A DNA stretch of 64,000 nucleotides, from positions 233,358 through 297,357 of the forward strand of contig NZ_KK211167.1 in the NCBI RefSeq assembly GCF_000620705.1, in the 5' to 3' direction. The notes below the pieces were generated by a model. It ran no database searches and was not told the origin of the DNA. It was given only the letters and a program-made list of their open reading frames with translations. The DNA comes from Nocardioides sp. URHA0020. Lineage in GTDB: Bacteria; Actinomycetota; Actinomycetes; Propionibacteriales; Nocardioidaceae. A program made the position numbers and the translations under genes. How positions within the stretch are numbered: position 1 is the stretch's first letter; each line of letters begins with the position of its first letter. Below, one piece after another: positions 1 through 9,016 of this stretch.

Positions 1-69
1 TGCCGCGAGCCCGCGAGGGCCGCCCGGACGACGGAGCTCGCGGGCGCGTGCTCCTCGTACGCCGTGCGG

Positions 70-1374
70 CTAGCCGGCATGCACGTCGCCCGCCTTGAGC
101 CCCTCGTCCAGGATCGCGAGCCCCTCGCGCGCCTCGTCGTCGCTCATCGTGCACGGGGGCACGACGTGGATCCGGTTGGTGTTGGCGAAGGGCAGCAGTC
201 CGGCGCCCTTGCAGGCGGCGACGACGTCGTTGAGGCCGGCGGGCGACAGCATCGCCCTGGTGTCCTGGTCGGTCACCAGGTCGAGCGCCCAGAACGCACC
301 CACACCCCGGACCTCACCGACGCAGGCGTGGCGCGACGCCATGTCGACCAGGGCGGGCCCGATGACCTCGCGGCCGAGCCGGTCGGCGTTCTCCACGATG
401 CCCTCGTCGCGCATGGTGTGGATCGTCGCGACCGCCGCCGCGCACGCGAGCGGGTGCCCGGAGTAGGTGAGGCCGCCGGGGTAGGGCGTGTGGTCGAAGG
501 TCGAGGCGATCTCGTCGCTGATGATCACGCCGCCGAGCGGCACGTAGCCCGAGTTCACGCCCTTGGCGAAGGTGATGAGATCGGGGCGGACGTCGTACCG
601 GTCCAGCGCGAGCCAGCTGCCGGCGCGGCCGAAGCCGGCCATCACCTCGTCGAGGATCAGCTTGATGCCGTGCTCGTCGCACAGCGCGCGGACGCCGGGC
701 AGGTAGCCGGGCGGCGGCGCGAAGATGCCGGCGGTGCCGGGGATCGTCTCGAGCAGGATGGCCGCGATCGTCTGCGGGCCCTCGGCCTCGATCGTGCGCC
801 GCAGGTGGGCGAGCGCCCGCTCGCACTCCTCCCCCTCGGTGGTCGCGTGGAACTCCGAGCGGTAGAGGAACGGGCCGAAGAAGTGCACGGCGCCCGCGGT
901 CGCGGTGTCGTTGGCGAAGCGGCGCGGGTCGCCGGTCAGGTTGATCGCGGTCTGGGTGCCGCCGTGATAGCTGCGGTACGCCGTGAGCACCTTGAAGCGG
1001 CCCGTCTGCAGGCGGGCCATGCGTACGGCGTGCTCGTTGGCGTCGGCGCCGCCGTTGGTGAAGAAGACCTTCTCGAAGCCGTCCGGCGCGATGCCGGCGA
1101 TCAGCTCCGCGGCCTGCGCGCGCTGCTCGTTGGCCATCGCGGGGGCGATCGTGCAGAGCCGGTCGGCCTGCTCCTTGATCGCCGCCACCACGCGGGGGTG
1201 CTGGTGGCCGATGTTGGTGAAGACCAGCTGGCTCGAGAAGTCGAGGTAGCGGCGGTCCTCGTCGTCCCAGACGTAGGAGCCCTTGGCCGCGGTGATGACC
1301 ATCGGGGTGATCTCGGCCTGGGCGGACCAGGAGTGGAAGACGTGCTTGCGGTCCAGCTCGTAGGCGGTGCTCAT
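70..1374 (-). CDS. class III PLP-dependent aminotransferase (omega-amino acid type)
   Basis: A 434-residue cytosolic fold-type I aminotransferase that would move an amino group from an omega- or beta-amino acid to pyruvate or another 2-oxo acid. The PLP-binding Asp lies in LILDEVMAGFGR (about D242) and the Schiff-base Lys in LITFAKGVNSG (about K271); length is normal for the family. I chose the ATG at 1374 because GAGAGGT precedes it; the longer reading runs into an intergenic palindrome. It lies downstream of mmsA in the same direction, so the pair may feed semialdehydes into propionyl- or acetyl-CoA, as with beta-alanine or beta-aminoisobutyrate. The exact substrate cannot be read from sequence. 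Confidence 0.88.
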   Translation of the reverse strand: MSTAYELDRKHVFHSWSAQAEITPMVITAAKGSYVWDDEDRRYLDFSSQLVFTNIGHQHPRVVAAIKEQADRLCTIAPAMANEQRAQAAELIAGIAPDGFEKVFFTNGGADANEHAVRMARLQTGRFKVLTAYRSYHGGTQTAINLTGDPRRFANDTATAGAVHFFGPFLYRSEFHATTEGEECERALAHLRRTIEAEGPQTIAAILLETIPGTAGIFAPPPGYLPGVRALCDEHGIKLILDEVMAGFGRAGSWLALDRYDVRPDLITFAKGVNSGYVPLGGVIISDEIASTFDHTPYPGGLTYSGHPLACAAAVATIHTMRDEGIVENADRLGREVIGPALVDMASRHACVGEVRGVGAFWALDLVTDQDTRAMLSPAGLNDVVAACKGAGLLPFANTNRIHVVPPCTMSDDEAREGLAILDEGLKAGDVHAG

Positions 1375-1403
1375 CGTCGTACCTCTCAGTGGTGGACGGG
1401 CGA

Positions 1404-1493
1404 GAGTTTCATCGGCCGGCCGACAAACCTGGTGCTTGGACGACAAACCTTCATCGTCCGAGCGTGAGTTTCATCGGCCGGCCGATGAAACTC
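1404..1493. repeat. palindromic intergenic repeat (B-type) plus degenerate copy
   Basis: A perfect 28-bp palindrome, arms GAGTTTCATCGGCC and its complement, spans 1466-1493 and abuts the mmsA stop codon at 1494-1496. A direct copy of its first 20 bases begins at 1404. The 10-mer CGACAAACCT occurs twice between them (1421 and 1441). The palindrome could fold as a terminator hairpin after mmsA. It shares the GTTTCAyCGG...CCGrTGAAAC core with repeats at 22385 and 31266. A regulatory role for the two 10-mers upstream of the aminotransferase is also possible. Confidence 0.75.
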
Positions 1494-2987
1494 TCAGTGA
1501 TTCTTGGGGAACGCCAGCTCGAGGCCGCCGGCGGTGCCGGGGTCGGGCCAGCGCGTCGTGACGACCTTGCCCCGGGTGAAGAAGTGCACGCCCTCGGTGC
1601 CGTGGGCGTGGGTGTCGCCGAAGAGCGAGGACTTCCAGCCGCCGAAGGAGTAGTACGCCATCGGCACCGGGATCGGCACGTTGACGCCGATCATGCCGAC
1701 CTGCACGTCGGTCTCGAAGGCGCGCGCGGCGCCGCCGTTGCTGGTGAAGATCGCGGTGCCGTTGCCGTACCTGTTGGCGTTCACCAGGTCGAGGGCCTCC
1801 TGGTAGGTCCCGGCCCGCACGACCGACAGCACCGGCCCGAAGATCTCGTCGGTGTAGACGCTCATCGTCGGCGTCACGTGGTCGAAGAGCGTGGGGCCGA
1901 GCCAGAACCCGTCCGCCGCGCCGTCCGCGTCCACCTCACGACCGTCGATCACCAGGGTGGCGCCCTCGGCCGCGCCCGCGTCGACGTACGACGCCACCTT
2001 GTCGCGGTGCGCCCGGGTGACCAGCGGACCCATGTCGGTGTCCAGCGCGCCGTCGCCGATCTTGAGGGTGGCGGTGCGCTCGACGATCTTCTGCACGAGG
2101 GCGTCTCCGGTGTCGCCGACCGCGACCACGACGCTGATCGCCATGCAGCGCTCGCCGGCGGAGCCGTAGCCCGCGCTGACGGCGGCGTCCGCCGCCAGGT
2201 CGAGGTCGGCGTCCGGGAGGACGACCATGTGGTTCTTGGCGCCGCCGAGCGCCTGCACCCGCTTGCCGGCGCGGCTCGCGCGCTGGTAGACGTACTCGGC
2301 GATCGGGGTCGAGCCGACGAAGCTGATCGACGCGACGTCGGGGTGGTCGAGCAGCCCGTCGACGGCGACCTTGTCGCCCTGCAGCACGGTGAAGACGCCG
2401 TCGGGCAGGCCGGCCTCCTGCCACAGCCGCGCCATCCAGATCGCGGCCGACGGGTCCTTCTCGCTGGGCTTGAGCACGACCGCGTTGCCCGCCGCGATCG
2501 CGATCGGGAAGAACCACATCGGGACCATCGCCGGGAAGTTGAAGGGGCTGATGATGCCCACGACGCCGAGCGGCTGGCGCAGCGAGTGCACGTCGACGCC
2601 GGTCGAGACCTGCGGGGAGTTGCCGCCCTTGAGCAGGTGCGGGATGCCGCACGCGAACTCGACGACCTCCTGGCCGCGGGCGACCTCGCCCAGGGCGTCG
2701 GAGAGCACCTTGCCGTGCTCGGCGGTGATGATCGCGGCCAGCTCCTCCTTGCGGGAGTTCAGCAGCTCGCGGAAGCGGAACACCACCTGGGCGCGGGCGC
2801 TGACCGAGGTGCGCGTCCAGTCGATCGACGCCTTCTTGGCCGACCCGACCGCCGCCTCGATCTCTGCAGGCCCGGCGAAGGCGACCTGCGCGGTCACCAG
2901 CCCGGTCGCGGGGTTGGTCACGTCACCGACGCGGCTGCCGGTGCCGAGGTGGGTGGTGCCGTCGATCCAGTGCGCGATGGTGGTCAT
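1494..2987 (-). CDS. mmsA: CoA-acylating methylmalonate-semialdehyde dehydrogenase
   Basis: A 497-residue NAD-dependent aldehyde dehydrogenase of the MmsA branch. It converts methylmalonate semialdehyde (or malonate semialdehyde) plus CoA to propionyl-CoA (or acetyl-CoA), the last step of valine and some beta-amino acid breakdown. Family signs are the N-terminal HWIDG start, the SPFNFPAMVPMWF segment, the nucleotide-site FVGSTPIAEYV and the catalytic Cys in GSAGERCMAIS. The ATG at 2987 gives the standard MmsA N-terminus and follows a weak AGGAT; the upstream extension is Arg-rich and unlike the family. An aminotransferase lies downstream and supports amino acid catabolism. Confidence 0.93.
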   Translation of the reverse strand: MTTIAHWIDGTTHLGTGSRVGDVTNPATGLVTAQVAFAGPAEIEAAVGSAKKASIDWTRTSVSARAQVVFRFRELLNSRKEELAAIITAEHGKVLSDALGEVARGQEVVEFACGIPHLLKGGNSPQVSTGVDVHSLRQPLGVVGIISPFNFPAMVPMWFFPIAIAAGNAVVLKPSEKDPSAAIWMARLWQEAGLPDGVFTVLQGDKVAVDGLLDHPDVASISFVGSTPIAEYVYQRASRAGKRVQALGGAKNHMVVLPDADLDLAADAAVSAGYGSAGERCMAISVVVAVGDTGDALVQKIVERTATLKIGDGALDTDMGPLVTRAHRDKVASYVDAGAAEGATLVIDGREVDADGAADGFWLGPTLFDHVTPTMSVYTDEIFGPVLSVVRAGTYQEALDLVNANRYGNGTAIFTSNGGAARAFETDVQVGMIGVNVPIPVPMAYYSFGGWKSSLFGDTHAHGTEGVHFFTRGKVVTTRWPDPGTAGGLELAFPKNH

Positions 2988-3101
2988 GCCATCATCCTGC
3001 TCCCGACGCCCCCGCACGGCGAGGGACACAGCGTCGCACGCTGGCGTCGCGGCACGACGGACCGTCGTACGGCGGTCTCCGGCGGCTGCGGGTCACCGGC
3101 G

Positions 3102-4616
3102 TCACTCGCGCACGATGGTCCGCACGGCCTTGCGGTCGGTCTTGCCGACGCTGGTGAGCGGTACGGCGTCGACGATGATCACCTCGCGCGGGTACTTGTA
3201 CCTGGCCAGCCGGTCGCGGGCGAACTCGACCAGCTCCTCGGGGGTCGCCTCGGCGCCGGGGACCAGCGAGACGACCGCGATGACCTCCTCGCCGCTCTTG
3301 GCGTCCGGGCGGCCGACCACGGCGGCCAGGCTGACCGCGGGGTGGCCGACCAGCACGTCCTCGACGTCGCGCGGGAAGACGTTGAAGCCGCCACGGATGA
3401 TCAGGTCCTTGACCCGGTCGACGACGTAGAGGAAGCCGTCCTCGTCGAGGTGGCCGACGTCGCCGGTGTGCAGCCAGCCGTCGATGATCGTCGCGGCGGT
3501 CTGCTCCGGGTCGTGCCAGTAGCCCATCATCACGCCGGGCCCGGCGATGCAGATCTCGCCGTCCTCGCCCGTCGCGACCGGTGCGCCGAGCGGGTCGAGG
3601 ATGGCCAGCTCGACGTGGGGCGCCGGCCGGCCCACGCTCCCGGGCCGGTTGGCGGTGACCGTCGAGGCCGTGGCGATCGCCGTGCTCTCGGTCAGCCCGT
3701 AGCCCTCGAGGATGGTGACGCCGAATGCGCTCTCGACCCTCTCGCGCAGGTGCGGCAGGAGCGGCGCACCGCCGGAGCCGAAGGACACCAGCGAGCTGAG
3801 GTCGTGGTCGGCGTACGGCTGGTCGAGCAGCATCTGCATCATCGACGGCACCACCGGGCTGGTCTCGAGTCGGTGCTCCTGCACCAGCTCCAGCCAGCCC
3901 TGCGGGTCGAACCAGCGCTGCATCACCGACACGTGCTGGCGGTCGGAGTGCAGCCCGGCGACCAGCACGTTGAGGCCGAACGCGTGCGACAGCGGCAGGG
4001 GGAGCAGCGAGCGGGTGGTGTCGGTGGTCCGGGCGACGTCGTTCATGCCGCGCCCCGCGTGCCAGAGGCTGCGGTGGCTGAGCATGACGCCCTTGGCCCG
4101 GCCGGTGGTGCCGCCGGTGTAGAGCAGCGCCGCCAGGTCCTCGTCGTCGCGCGGCACGATCTCGCCCGGCTCGTGCTCCTCCAGCGACGCGAAGGCCACC
4201 GCGTCGACACCCTCGGGCACGTCGCCGGCGACCACCAGCAGCAGGTCGAGGCCCTCCGCCGAGCCGACGACCATCGGCACCAGCTCGGGGCTGACGATCG
4301 CCGCCTTCGCGCCGGAGTCCTCCAGGATGTGGCGCAGCTCGGTGGGCGTCTGCAGGAAGATCACCGGCGTCACCACCGCTCCCGCGCGCCAGATCGCGTG
4401 GTAGCCGACGAACACCTCGGAGGTGTTCATGGTCAGGACGATGACCCGGTCGCCGGGCTCGATGCCCAGCGCGGCCAGACCCGTGGCCACCCGTCGGGCG
4501 CGGGACAGGATCTCGCCCGACGTGTGCCAGGTGCCCTCGAAGAAGAGCTGCTCGTAGTCGCCGAGCCGCGCGAGCGCCTGCTCCGCGAGCAGCGCCAGCT
4601 GGTGCTGGCCGCTCAT
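3102..4616 (-). CDS. acyl-CoA synthetase (class I adenylate-forming)
   Basis: A 504-residue ATP-dependent CoA ligase that would activate a carboxylic acid through an acyl-adenylate. The AMP-binding loop reads YTGGTTGRAKGVMLSH, followed by GYGLTES and the hinge motif DGWLHTGDVGHLDEDG. The C-terminal catalytic Lys is in SVGKTDRKAV. The start at 4616 overlaps the stop of the acyl-CoA dehydrogenase gene by four bases (ATGA), so the two are translationally coupled and the longer upstream reading is antisense noise. With the two dehydrogenases it forms an activation-plus-desaturation cassette for fatty acids or steroid side chains. Substrate cannot be assigned. Confidence 0.9.
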   Translation of the reverse strand: MSGQHQLALLAEQALARLGDYEQLFFEGTWHTSGEILSRARRVATGLAALGIEPGDRVIVLTMNTSEVFVGYHAIWRAGAVVTPVIFLQTPTELRHILEDSGAKAAIVSPELVPMVVGSAEGLDLLLVVAGDVPEGVDAVAFASLEEHEPGEIVPRDDEDLAALLYTGGTTGRAKGVMLSHRSLWHAGRGMNDVARTTDTTRSLLPLPLSHAFGLNVLVAGLHSDRQHVSVMQRWFDPQGWLELVQEHRLETSPVVPSMMQMLLDQPYADHDLSSLVSFGSGGAPLLPHLRERVESAFGVTILEGYGLTESTAIATASTVTANRPGSVGRPAPHVELAILDPLGAPVATGEDGEICIAGPGVMMGYWHDPEQTAATIIDGWLHTGDVGHLDEDGFLYVVDRVKDLIIRGGFNVFPRDVEDVLVGHPAVSLAAVVGRPDAKSGEEVIAVVSLVPGAEATPEELVEFARDRLARYKYPREVIIVDAVPLTSVGKTDRKAVRTIVRE

Positions 4617-5599
4617 GCGGAGACCTGCGCGACGGCCAGGCGGGCGACCTCGTCGTACGCGTCGACATCGTCGCCGAGCAGGAAGCGGTCGACCTTCGCC
4701 CGGCGCCAGAAGAGATGGGCGTCGTGCTCCCAGGTGAAGCCGATGCCGCCGTGCACCTGCACCAGCGTCTCCGCGGCCTGCTCCAGCGTGGTCGCGGAGG
4801 CGGCCTTGACCGCGGCCGCCGCGAGCGGGAGCTCGTCGGGTGCCTGGTCGGCCGCCCAGGCGGCCCACCACACGAGCGAGCGCAGCTGCTCGACCTGCAC
4901 GTAGACGTCGACCAGCGCGTGCTTGACCGCCTGGTAGGAGCCGATCGCGCGGCCGAAGGCGAGCCGCTGCTGGGCGTACTCGACCCCGATCTCCAGCGCC
5001 CGGCTCGCGGCCCCGAGGCCCTCCGCGGCGAGGACGACGCGGCCGACCCGCTCGGCGTGCTCCCAGCGCAGCCGGGCGTCGGCGGCGACGACCTCCGCGT
5101 CGGCGTCGGCGAGCGTGACGTCGCCGAGCCCACGGGTCGGGTCGATCGCGTCGCGGACCGTGGCCCGGCCGCCGGCCAGCACGATGTCGTCGCCGCGCAG
5201 CACCAGGAACCGGTCGGCGCCCGCCGCGTCGATGACCGGACCGGACCCGTCCACGACGGCGACGACGAGCGAGCCGTCGGCGAGCGCCGCGAGCCGCTCG
5301 TGGTCGCCGGCGAGCAGTACGGCGGCCCGCGCGAAGGTCACCAGGGACGGCCCGGCCAGCACCCGGCCGGCCTGCTCGGCCACGACCGCGAGGTCGAGGA
5401 CCGACCCTCCTCCGCCGCCGGCGGCCTCGGGCACGGTGATCGTCGCGAACCCGCTCTCCACCAGCGCCGTCCGCCCCGGCCGCACCGGGGCGCCGTCGTC
5501 GAGCGCGGCCCGGGAGTCGGCCGGCGAGGCGGCGTCGGTGAGGAAGTCGCGGGCCGCGGCCGCGAGGTCGCGCTGCTCGTCGTCCAGGTCGAAGTTCAT
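4613..5599 (-). CDS. acyl-CoA dehydrogenase, short subunit
   Basis: A 328-residue acyl-CoA dehydrogenase-fold protein, shorter than the usual 380-400. The C-terminal signature QVHGGIGFTWEHDAHLFWRR is clear, as is the FAD-region RLAFGRAIGSYQAVKH. The ATG at 5599 follows GAGAGGAGCACCG. It lies 14 nt after the 406-residue dehydrogenase gene. A short-plus-long pair of this kind resembles the heterotetrameric alpha2-beta2 dehydrogenases of steroid side-chain breakdown (FadE28/FadE29 style), in which neither subunit is complete alone. That partnership is inferred from gene order and size; the substrate is not visible. Confidence 0.87.
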   Translation of the reverse strand: MNFDLDDEQRDLAAAARDFLTDAASPADSRAALDDGAPVRPGRTALVESGFATITVPEAAGGGGGSVLDLAVVAEQAGRVLAGPSLVTFARAAVLLAGDHERLAALADGSLVVAVVDGSGPVIDAAGADRFLVLRGDDIVLAGGRATVRDAIDPTRGLGDVTLADADAEVVAADARLRWEHAERVGRVVLAAEGLGAASRALEIGVEYAQQRLAFGRAIGSYQAVKHALVDVYVQVEQLRSLVWWAAWAADQAPDELPLAAAAVKAASATTLEQAAETLVQVHGGIGFTWEHDAHLFWRRAKVDRFLLGDDVDAYDEVARLAVAQVSA

Positions 5600-5613
5600 C
5601 GGTGCTCCTCTCC

Positions 5614-6834
5614 TCACGCCCGTGCGGACGCGAGGCTCTCCTTGAAGGTGATGCCCTTGTCGGCCCGTGGCTCGGCCGGGAGTCCCAGCACCCGCTCGCC
5701 GATGATGTTGCGGAGCACCTCGTTGGTGCCGCCCGCGATGGCCATGCCGGGCAGCACGGCCTGGAGGTCCTGCCAGCTGCGCGAGCCGTCGGCGGTGGCG
5801 GCGTACGCCGCGTCGTCGCCCAGCACGCGTACGGCGAGGTCCGCGAGGTCGCGGGCCACCTGGGTGCCGGCCAGCTTGCCGGCCGAGGCCTCCGGACCGG
5901 GGAGCTCGCCCTTGCTGAGCTTGGAGAGCAGGCGGTAGCCGGTGTAGCGGTTGGCGAGCGCGCCGACGTACGACCGGCCGAGCTGCTGGCGCACCAGGGC
6001 GCGACGTCCCTCGGGGAGCCCGTCGAGGTGCGCGGCCACGTGCTCGGCCACGGACGTGGCGCTGGCGCCGATCTCGGTGCCGCCGCCGCCGAGGGAGAGC
6101 CGCTCGCTCATCAGGGTGGTGAGCGCGACCCGCCAGCCGTCGCCGACCTCACCGAGGCGCTCGCTGTCGGGCACCACCACGTCGTCGAAGAAGACCTCGT
6201 TGAAGTCCGCCCCGCCGCTCATCTGCCGCAGCGGCCGCACGGTGACGCCCGGGGCCTTCATGTCCACCACGAACATGGTGAGCCCGCGGTGCTTCGCGAC
6301 GTCCGGGTCGGTGCGGGTGAGCAGGATGCCGTAGTCGGCGAGGTGCGCGAGGGTCGTCCACACCTTCTGGCCGCTGATCCGCCAGCTGCCGTCCTCGGTG
6401 CGCACCGCCTTGGTCCGCAGTGCGGCCAGGTCGCTGCCGGAGGCCGGCTCGCTGAAGAGCTGGCACCACACGTCCTCGGCGCGCAGCAGGCGCCGCAGGT
6501 AGCGCGACTTCTGGTCCTCGCTCCCGTGGTAGATCACGGTGGGTCCGCACATGCCGATGCCGATCAGGTTGATCAGCCCCGCCACGTCGGCTCGCGCGAG
6601 CTCTTGGTCGACGATCGCCTGCTGCATCGGCGTGCCGCCCTGGCCGCCGGCGTCGGTCGGCCAGGTCACCCCGACCAGGCCGCCGTCGTACAGCACCGCC
6701 TGGTGCCGGCGCGCGGCCTGGTCGTCGAAGCCGCGCTGGTCGGAGCGGCGGCCGAGCTCGTCGCGGTGCTCCTCCAGGAAGGAGCGCACCCGGCTGCGCC
6801 AGGCGGCCTCGTCGGGCGTGTCGTCGAAGTCCAT
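5614..6834 (-). CDS. acyl-CoA dehydrogenase, long subunit
   Basis: A 406-residue FAD-dependent acyl-CoA dehydrogenase. Family segments are FSEPASGSDLAAL, DGSWRISGQKVWTT and the C-terminal GGTNEVLRNIIGERVLGLP. The candidate catalytic base is the Glu in LMSERLSLGG, in the helix position used by isovaleryl-CoA and steroid-type enzymes, not the C-terminal EGT position. The ATG at 6834 follows GAGAGGGG. It is the first gene of a three-gene minus-strand unit (long dehydrogenase, short dehydrogenase, CoA ligase). A TetR gene lies 97 bp upstream in the same direction and could govern it. Substrate unknown; steroid or branched acyl-CoA is plausible. Confidence 0.9.
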   Translation of the reverse strand: MDFDDTPDEAAWRSRVRSFLEEHRDELGRRSDQRGFDDQAARRHQAVLYDGGLVGVTWPTDAGGQGGTPMQQAIVDQELARADVAGLINLIGIGMCGPTVIYHGSEDQKSRYLRRLLRAEDVWCQLFSEPASGSDLAALRTKAVRTEDGSWRISGQKVWTTLAHLADYGILLTRTDPDVAKHRGLTMFVVDMKAPGVTVRPLRQMSGGADFNEVFFDDVVVPDSERLGEVGDGWRVALTTLMSERLSLGGGGTEIGASATSVAEHVAAHLDGLPEGRRALVRQQLGRSYVGALANRYTGYRLLSKLSKGELPGPEASAGKLAGTQVARDLADLAVRVLGDDAAYAATADGSRSWQDLQAVLPGMAIAGGTNEVLRNIIGERVLGLPAEPRADKGITFKESLASARA

Positions 6835-6931
6835 GGGGGTCCCCTCTCGGCACCGGGCGACGGTGTGAGCCACGCCACTCGTGAGGGGCCAGAGTGACAG
6901 AGAAGTTATCGGCACTCAAGCATGTAAGTGG

Positions 6932-7549
6932 TCAAGAGGGCTCCAGGGGCAGGCCGGCGAGCAGCTGGTCGCGGGCCGGCGACCACGCCCGGCGTACTGC
7001 GCGCTCGCTGCTGACCGCTCGCAGCATCCGCAGCCCCCGGATGGTGGCGATCGCCGTGGTCATCACCGACGCGAACTCCGGCCGCTCGACCAGCTGGGGC
7101 GCCACCTGCCGAGCCGCGCCGTCCAGCGTGTCGAGCACGGCCTGGTCGAACTGCACCAGGTGCCGGTGGAGGTCGGCGTCGGTGCGAGCCGCCACGAAGA
7201 GCTCGAGCTGGGCGGCCGAGACCGGGCCGCTGAAGATCTCCCACAGCCGGTCCAGCAGCACGGCGTACTGGCCCGCCGGGTCGTCGACGACGTCGATCGG
7301 CGTGGACACGAGGTCGGCGACCAGCGCGTCGGTCAGGTGGCTCAGGGCCTGCACGACGAGGTCGGCCTTGGTGGCGAAGTAGTGCGCCTGGGCGCCGCGC
7401 GTCACGCCTGCTCGCTCGCACACCAGGGTCGTCGTCAGGCCGGCGTACCCCCGGTCGACGAGCACGTCGATGGTCGCGTCCAGCAGCGCCTTGCGGGTCG
7501 CGGCCCGCCGCTCCGCCTGGGTACGGCGCGCCGGGCGGACGGTGGACAC
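6932..7549 (-). CDS. TetR/AcrR family transcriptional regulator
   Basis: A 205-residue repressor with an N-terminal helix-turn-helix (GLTTTLVCERAGVTRGAQAHYFATKADLV, about residues 35-64) and a variable ligand-binding C-terminal half. No ATG fits; the GTG at 7549 gives a normal N-terminus beginning VSTVRPARRTQAERR, with only a weak GTGAG upstream. It lies 17 bp after the P450 stop and 97 bp before the dehydrogenase unit, all on one strand. It could be co-transcribed with the P450 and repress the acyl-CoA genes, probably in response to an acyl-CoA or lipid ligand. The operator was not identified. Confidence 0.85.
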   Translation of the reverse strand: MSTVRPARRTQAERRAATRKALLDATIDVLVDRGYAGLTTTLVCERAGVTRGAQAHYFATKADLVVQALSHLTDALVADLVSTPIDVVDDPAGQYAVLLDRLWEIFSGPVSAAQLELFVAARTDADLHRHLVQFDQAVLDTLDGAARQVAPQLVERPEFASVMTTAIATIRGLRMLRAVSSERAVRRAWSPARDQLLAGLPLEPS

Positions 7550-7566
7550 CGGCTCACGGTAGCGGT

Positions 7567-8928
7567 TCAGGCCGGGGCGCGGACCAGGTCGATCGGCTGG
7601 CCGTCCTTGGGGAACGGCAGCGAGTGGTTGTCCAGCGGCGCGACGTACGACGGGTCGACGCTCCAGTGGTAGCCGCGCAGCAGGCGGTGCATGATCGCCT
7701 TGATCTCGGCGCCGGCGAAGTAGAGACCGATGCACTTGTGCACGCCGCCGCCGAAGGGCGACCAGGCGTAGAGGTGCGACTTGTCCTCGCGGCGCTCGGG
7801 CGAGAACCGGTCGGGGTCGAAGGTGGACGGGTCACTCCAGTAGTCGCCGAGCAGGTGGTTGAGCTGGATGCCGATGACGACGTCGGTGTCGACCGGGATC
7901 CGCACGCCCTGGACGACCGTCTCCTTGACGGTCTTGCGGATCACCACCGGCACCGGTGCGCGCAGCCGCAGCGCCTCCTTGAGCACCAGGTCGATCGACG
8001 GCAGCGCCTCCAGCTCGGCCAGGCTCGGCTCGGGTCCGAGCGCGAGCGACTCCTGGCGGCAGCGCTCCTGCCACTCGGGGTGCTGACCGAGGAACTGCAG
8101 GATCGCCGAGGTGGTGATGGTCGAGGTGTCGTGCGCGGCCATCATCAGGAAGATCATGTGGTTGACGACGTCGTCGTCGGTGAACCGCTCGCCCTCGCTG
8201 GTCTCGATGTGGCAGAGCACCGAGAAGATGTCGTCGGTGCGCGTCGCCCGCCGGGCGGGCAGGTAGCCGCGCAGGAAGTCCTCGAGCACCCGGCGGCCGC
8301 GGTAGGCCCGGCCCCAGCGGGTGAAGGGGACGTCGGCCCGCACGATCCCGCCCGCGGCCTGGACGCAGGCGATGAACGCGTCGTTGACGCGGTCCATCTC
8401 CTCGCGGCTAGTGGACTCCGCACCGCCCATGAAGATGTCGGTGGCGATGTCGAGCGTCAGCTGCTTGAGGGCGGGGTAGGCCAGGAACTCCGGGTCCGTG
8501 CCCCAGTCGGCCATGCCGTCGGCGATCGCGGGGTGCATGCGCGCGGCGTACGTCTCGAGCCGGTCGCGGGTGAAGGCCTCCTGCATGATCCGCCGGTGGG
8601 CGTGGTGCTCGTCGAAGTCGATGAGCATCAGTCCGCCGCCGAAGAAGGGCCCGACGATCCGGGTCCACGCCGGCTGGTTGGCGAAGGCCTTGTCCTTGTT
8701 GCGGAGCCCCTGCTCGACCGCGTCGGGCCCGAGCAGCATGACCGCCCGGTTGTTGAGGGCGCGGAAGGGCGCCACCGGCCCGTAGGTCTCCCACTGGTGC
8801 CGCATCAGGGCGACCGGGTCGCGGGCGTAGTCGAAGAGGCGGCCCAGGTAGGGCAGCCCGCGGTCCTCGCGACGCTGCTCCGGGATCTCCCGGGGCGTGC
8901 CGTCGGGGATGGTCACCGGTGTGGTCAT
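7567..8928 (-). CDS. cytochrome P450
   Basis: A 453-residue haem monooxygenase, cytosolic and without a membrane anchor. The I-helix oxygen motif is MAAHDTST, the K-helix ExxR is KEALRLR and the haem-binding loop is FGGGVHKCIG with axial Cys at about residue 399. The start at 8928 has a good GCAGGAGG site. A divergent TetR gene starts 88 bp away, a layout I recall for mycobacterial cyp136; the sequence also resembles that class, though this is only an impression. It needs ferredoxin and reductase partners, none of which are nearby. Neighbouring acyl-CoA genes suggest a lipid or steroid substrate. Confidence 0.93.
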   Translation of the reverse strand: MTTPVTIPDGTPREIPEQRREDRGLPYLGRLFDYARDPVALMRHQWETYGPVAPFRALNNRAVMLLGPDAVEQGLRNKDKAFANQPAWTRIVGPFFGGGLMLIDFDEHHAHRRIMQEAFTRDRLETYAARMHPAIADGMADWGTDPEFLAYPALKQLTLDIATDIFMGGAESTSREEMDRVNDAFIACVQAAGGIVRADVPFTRWGRAYRGRRVLEDFLRGYLPARRATRTDDIFSVLCHIETSEGERFTDDDVVNHMIFLMMAAHDTSTITTSAILQFLGQHPEWQERCRQESLALGPEPSLAELEALPSIDLVLKEALRLRAPVPVVIRKTVKETVVQGVRIPVDTDVVIGIQLNHLLGDYWSDPSTFDPDRFSPERREDKSHLYAWSPFGGGVHKCIGLYFAGAEIKAIMHRLLRGYHWSVDPSYVAPLDNHSLPFPKDGQPIDLVRAPA

Positions 8929-8967
8929 CGTCGACCTCCTGCTTCTCGAGACCCGCTCACCATGAAT

Positions 8968-8983
8968 CAGGAAGGATGCCCTG
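8968..8983. promoter_or_regulatory. possible TetR operator in the P450/TetR divergent promoter
   Basis: The 88-bp gap between the divergent P450 and TetR starts contains the inverted repeat CAGG-8 nt-CCTG. A regulator bound here could control both genes. The arms are only 4 bp, so the evidence is weak and rests mainly on position. Confidence 0.25.
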
Positions 8984-9016
8984 TCAACCTTCTCGGGGTC
9001 GTGAGATCCTGACTCC

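Noticed and set aside
1..69. Coding end or start at the left edge
   Set aside because: No start codon with a ribosome site and no recognisable peptide in any frame; too short to judge.
1389..4904. A 1171-codon open frame on the plus strand opposite mmsA and the CoA ligase
   Set aside because: It is antisense to three clear genes, rich in Arg/Gly/Asp/His, and has no family motif. Such long shadow frames arise from third-position G/C bias.
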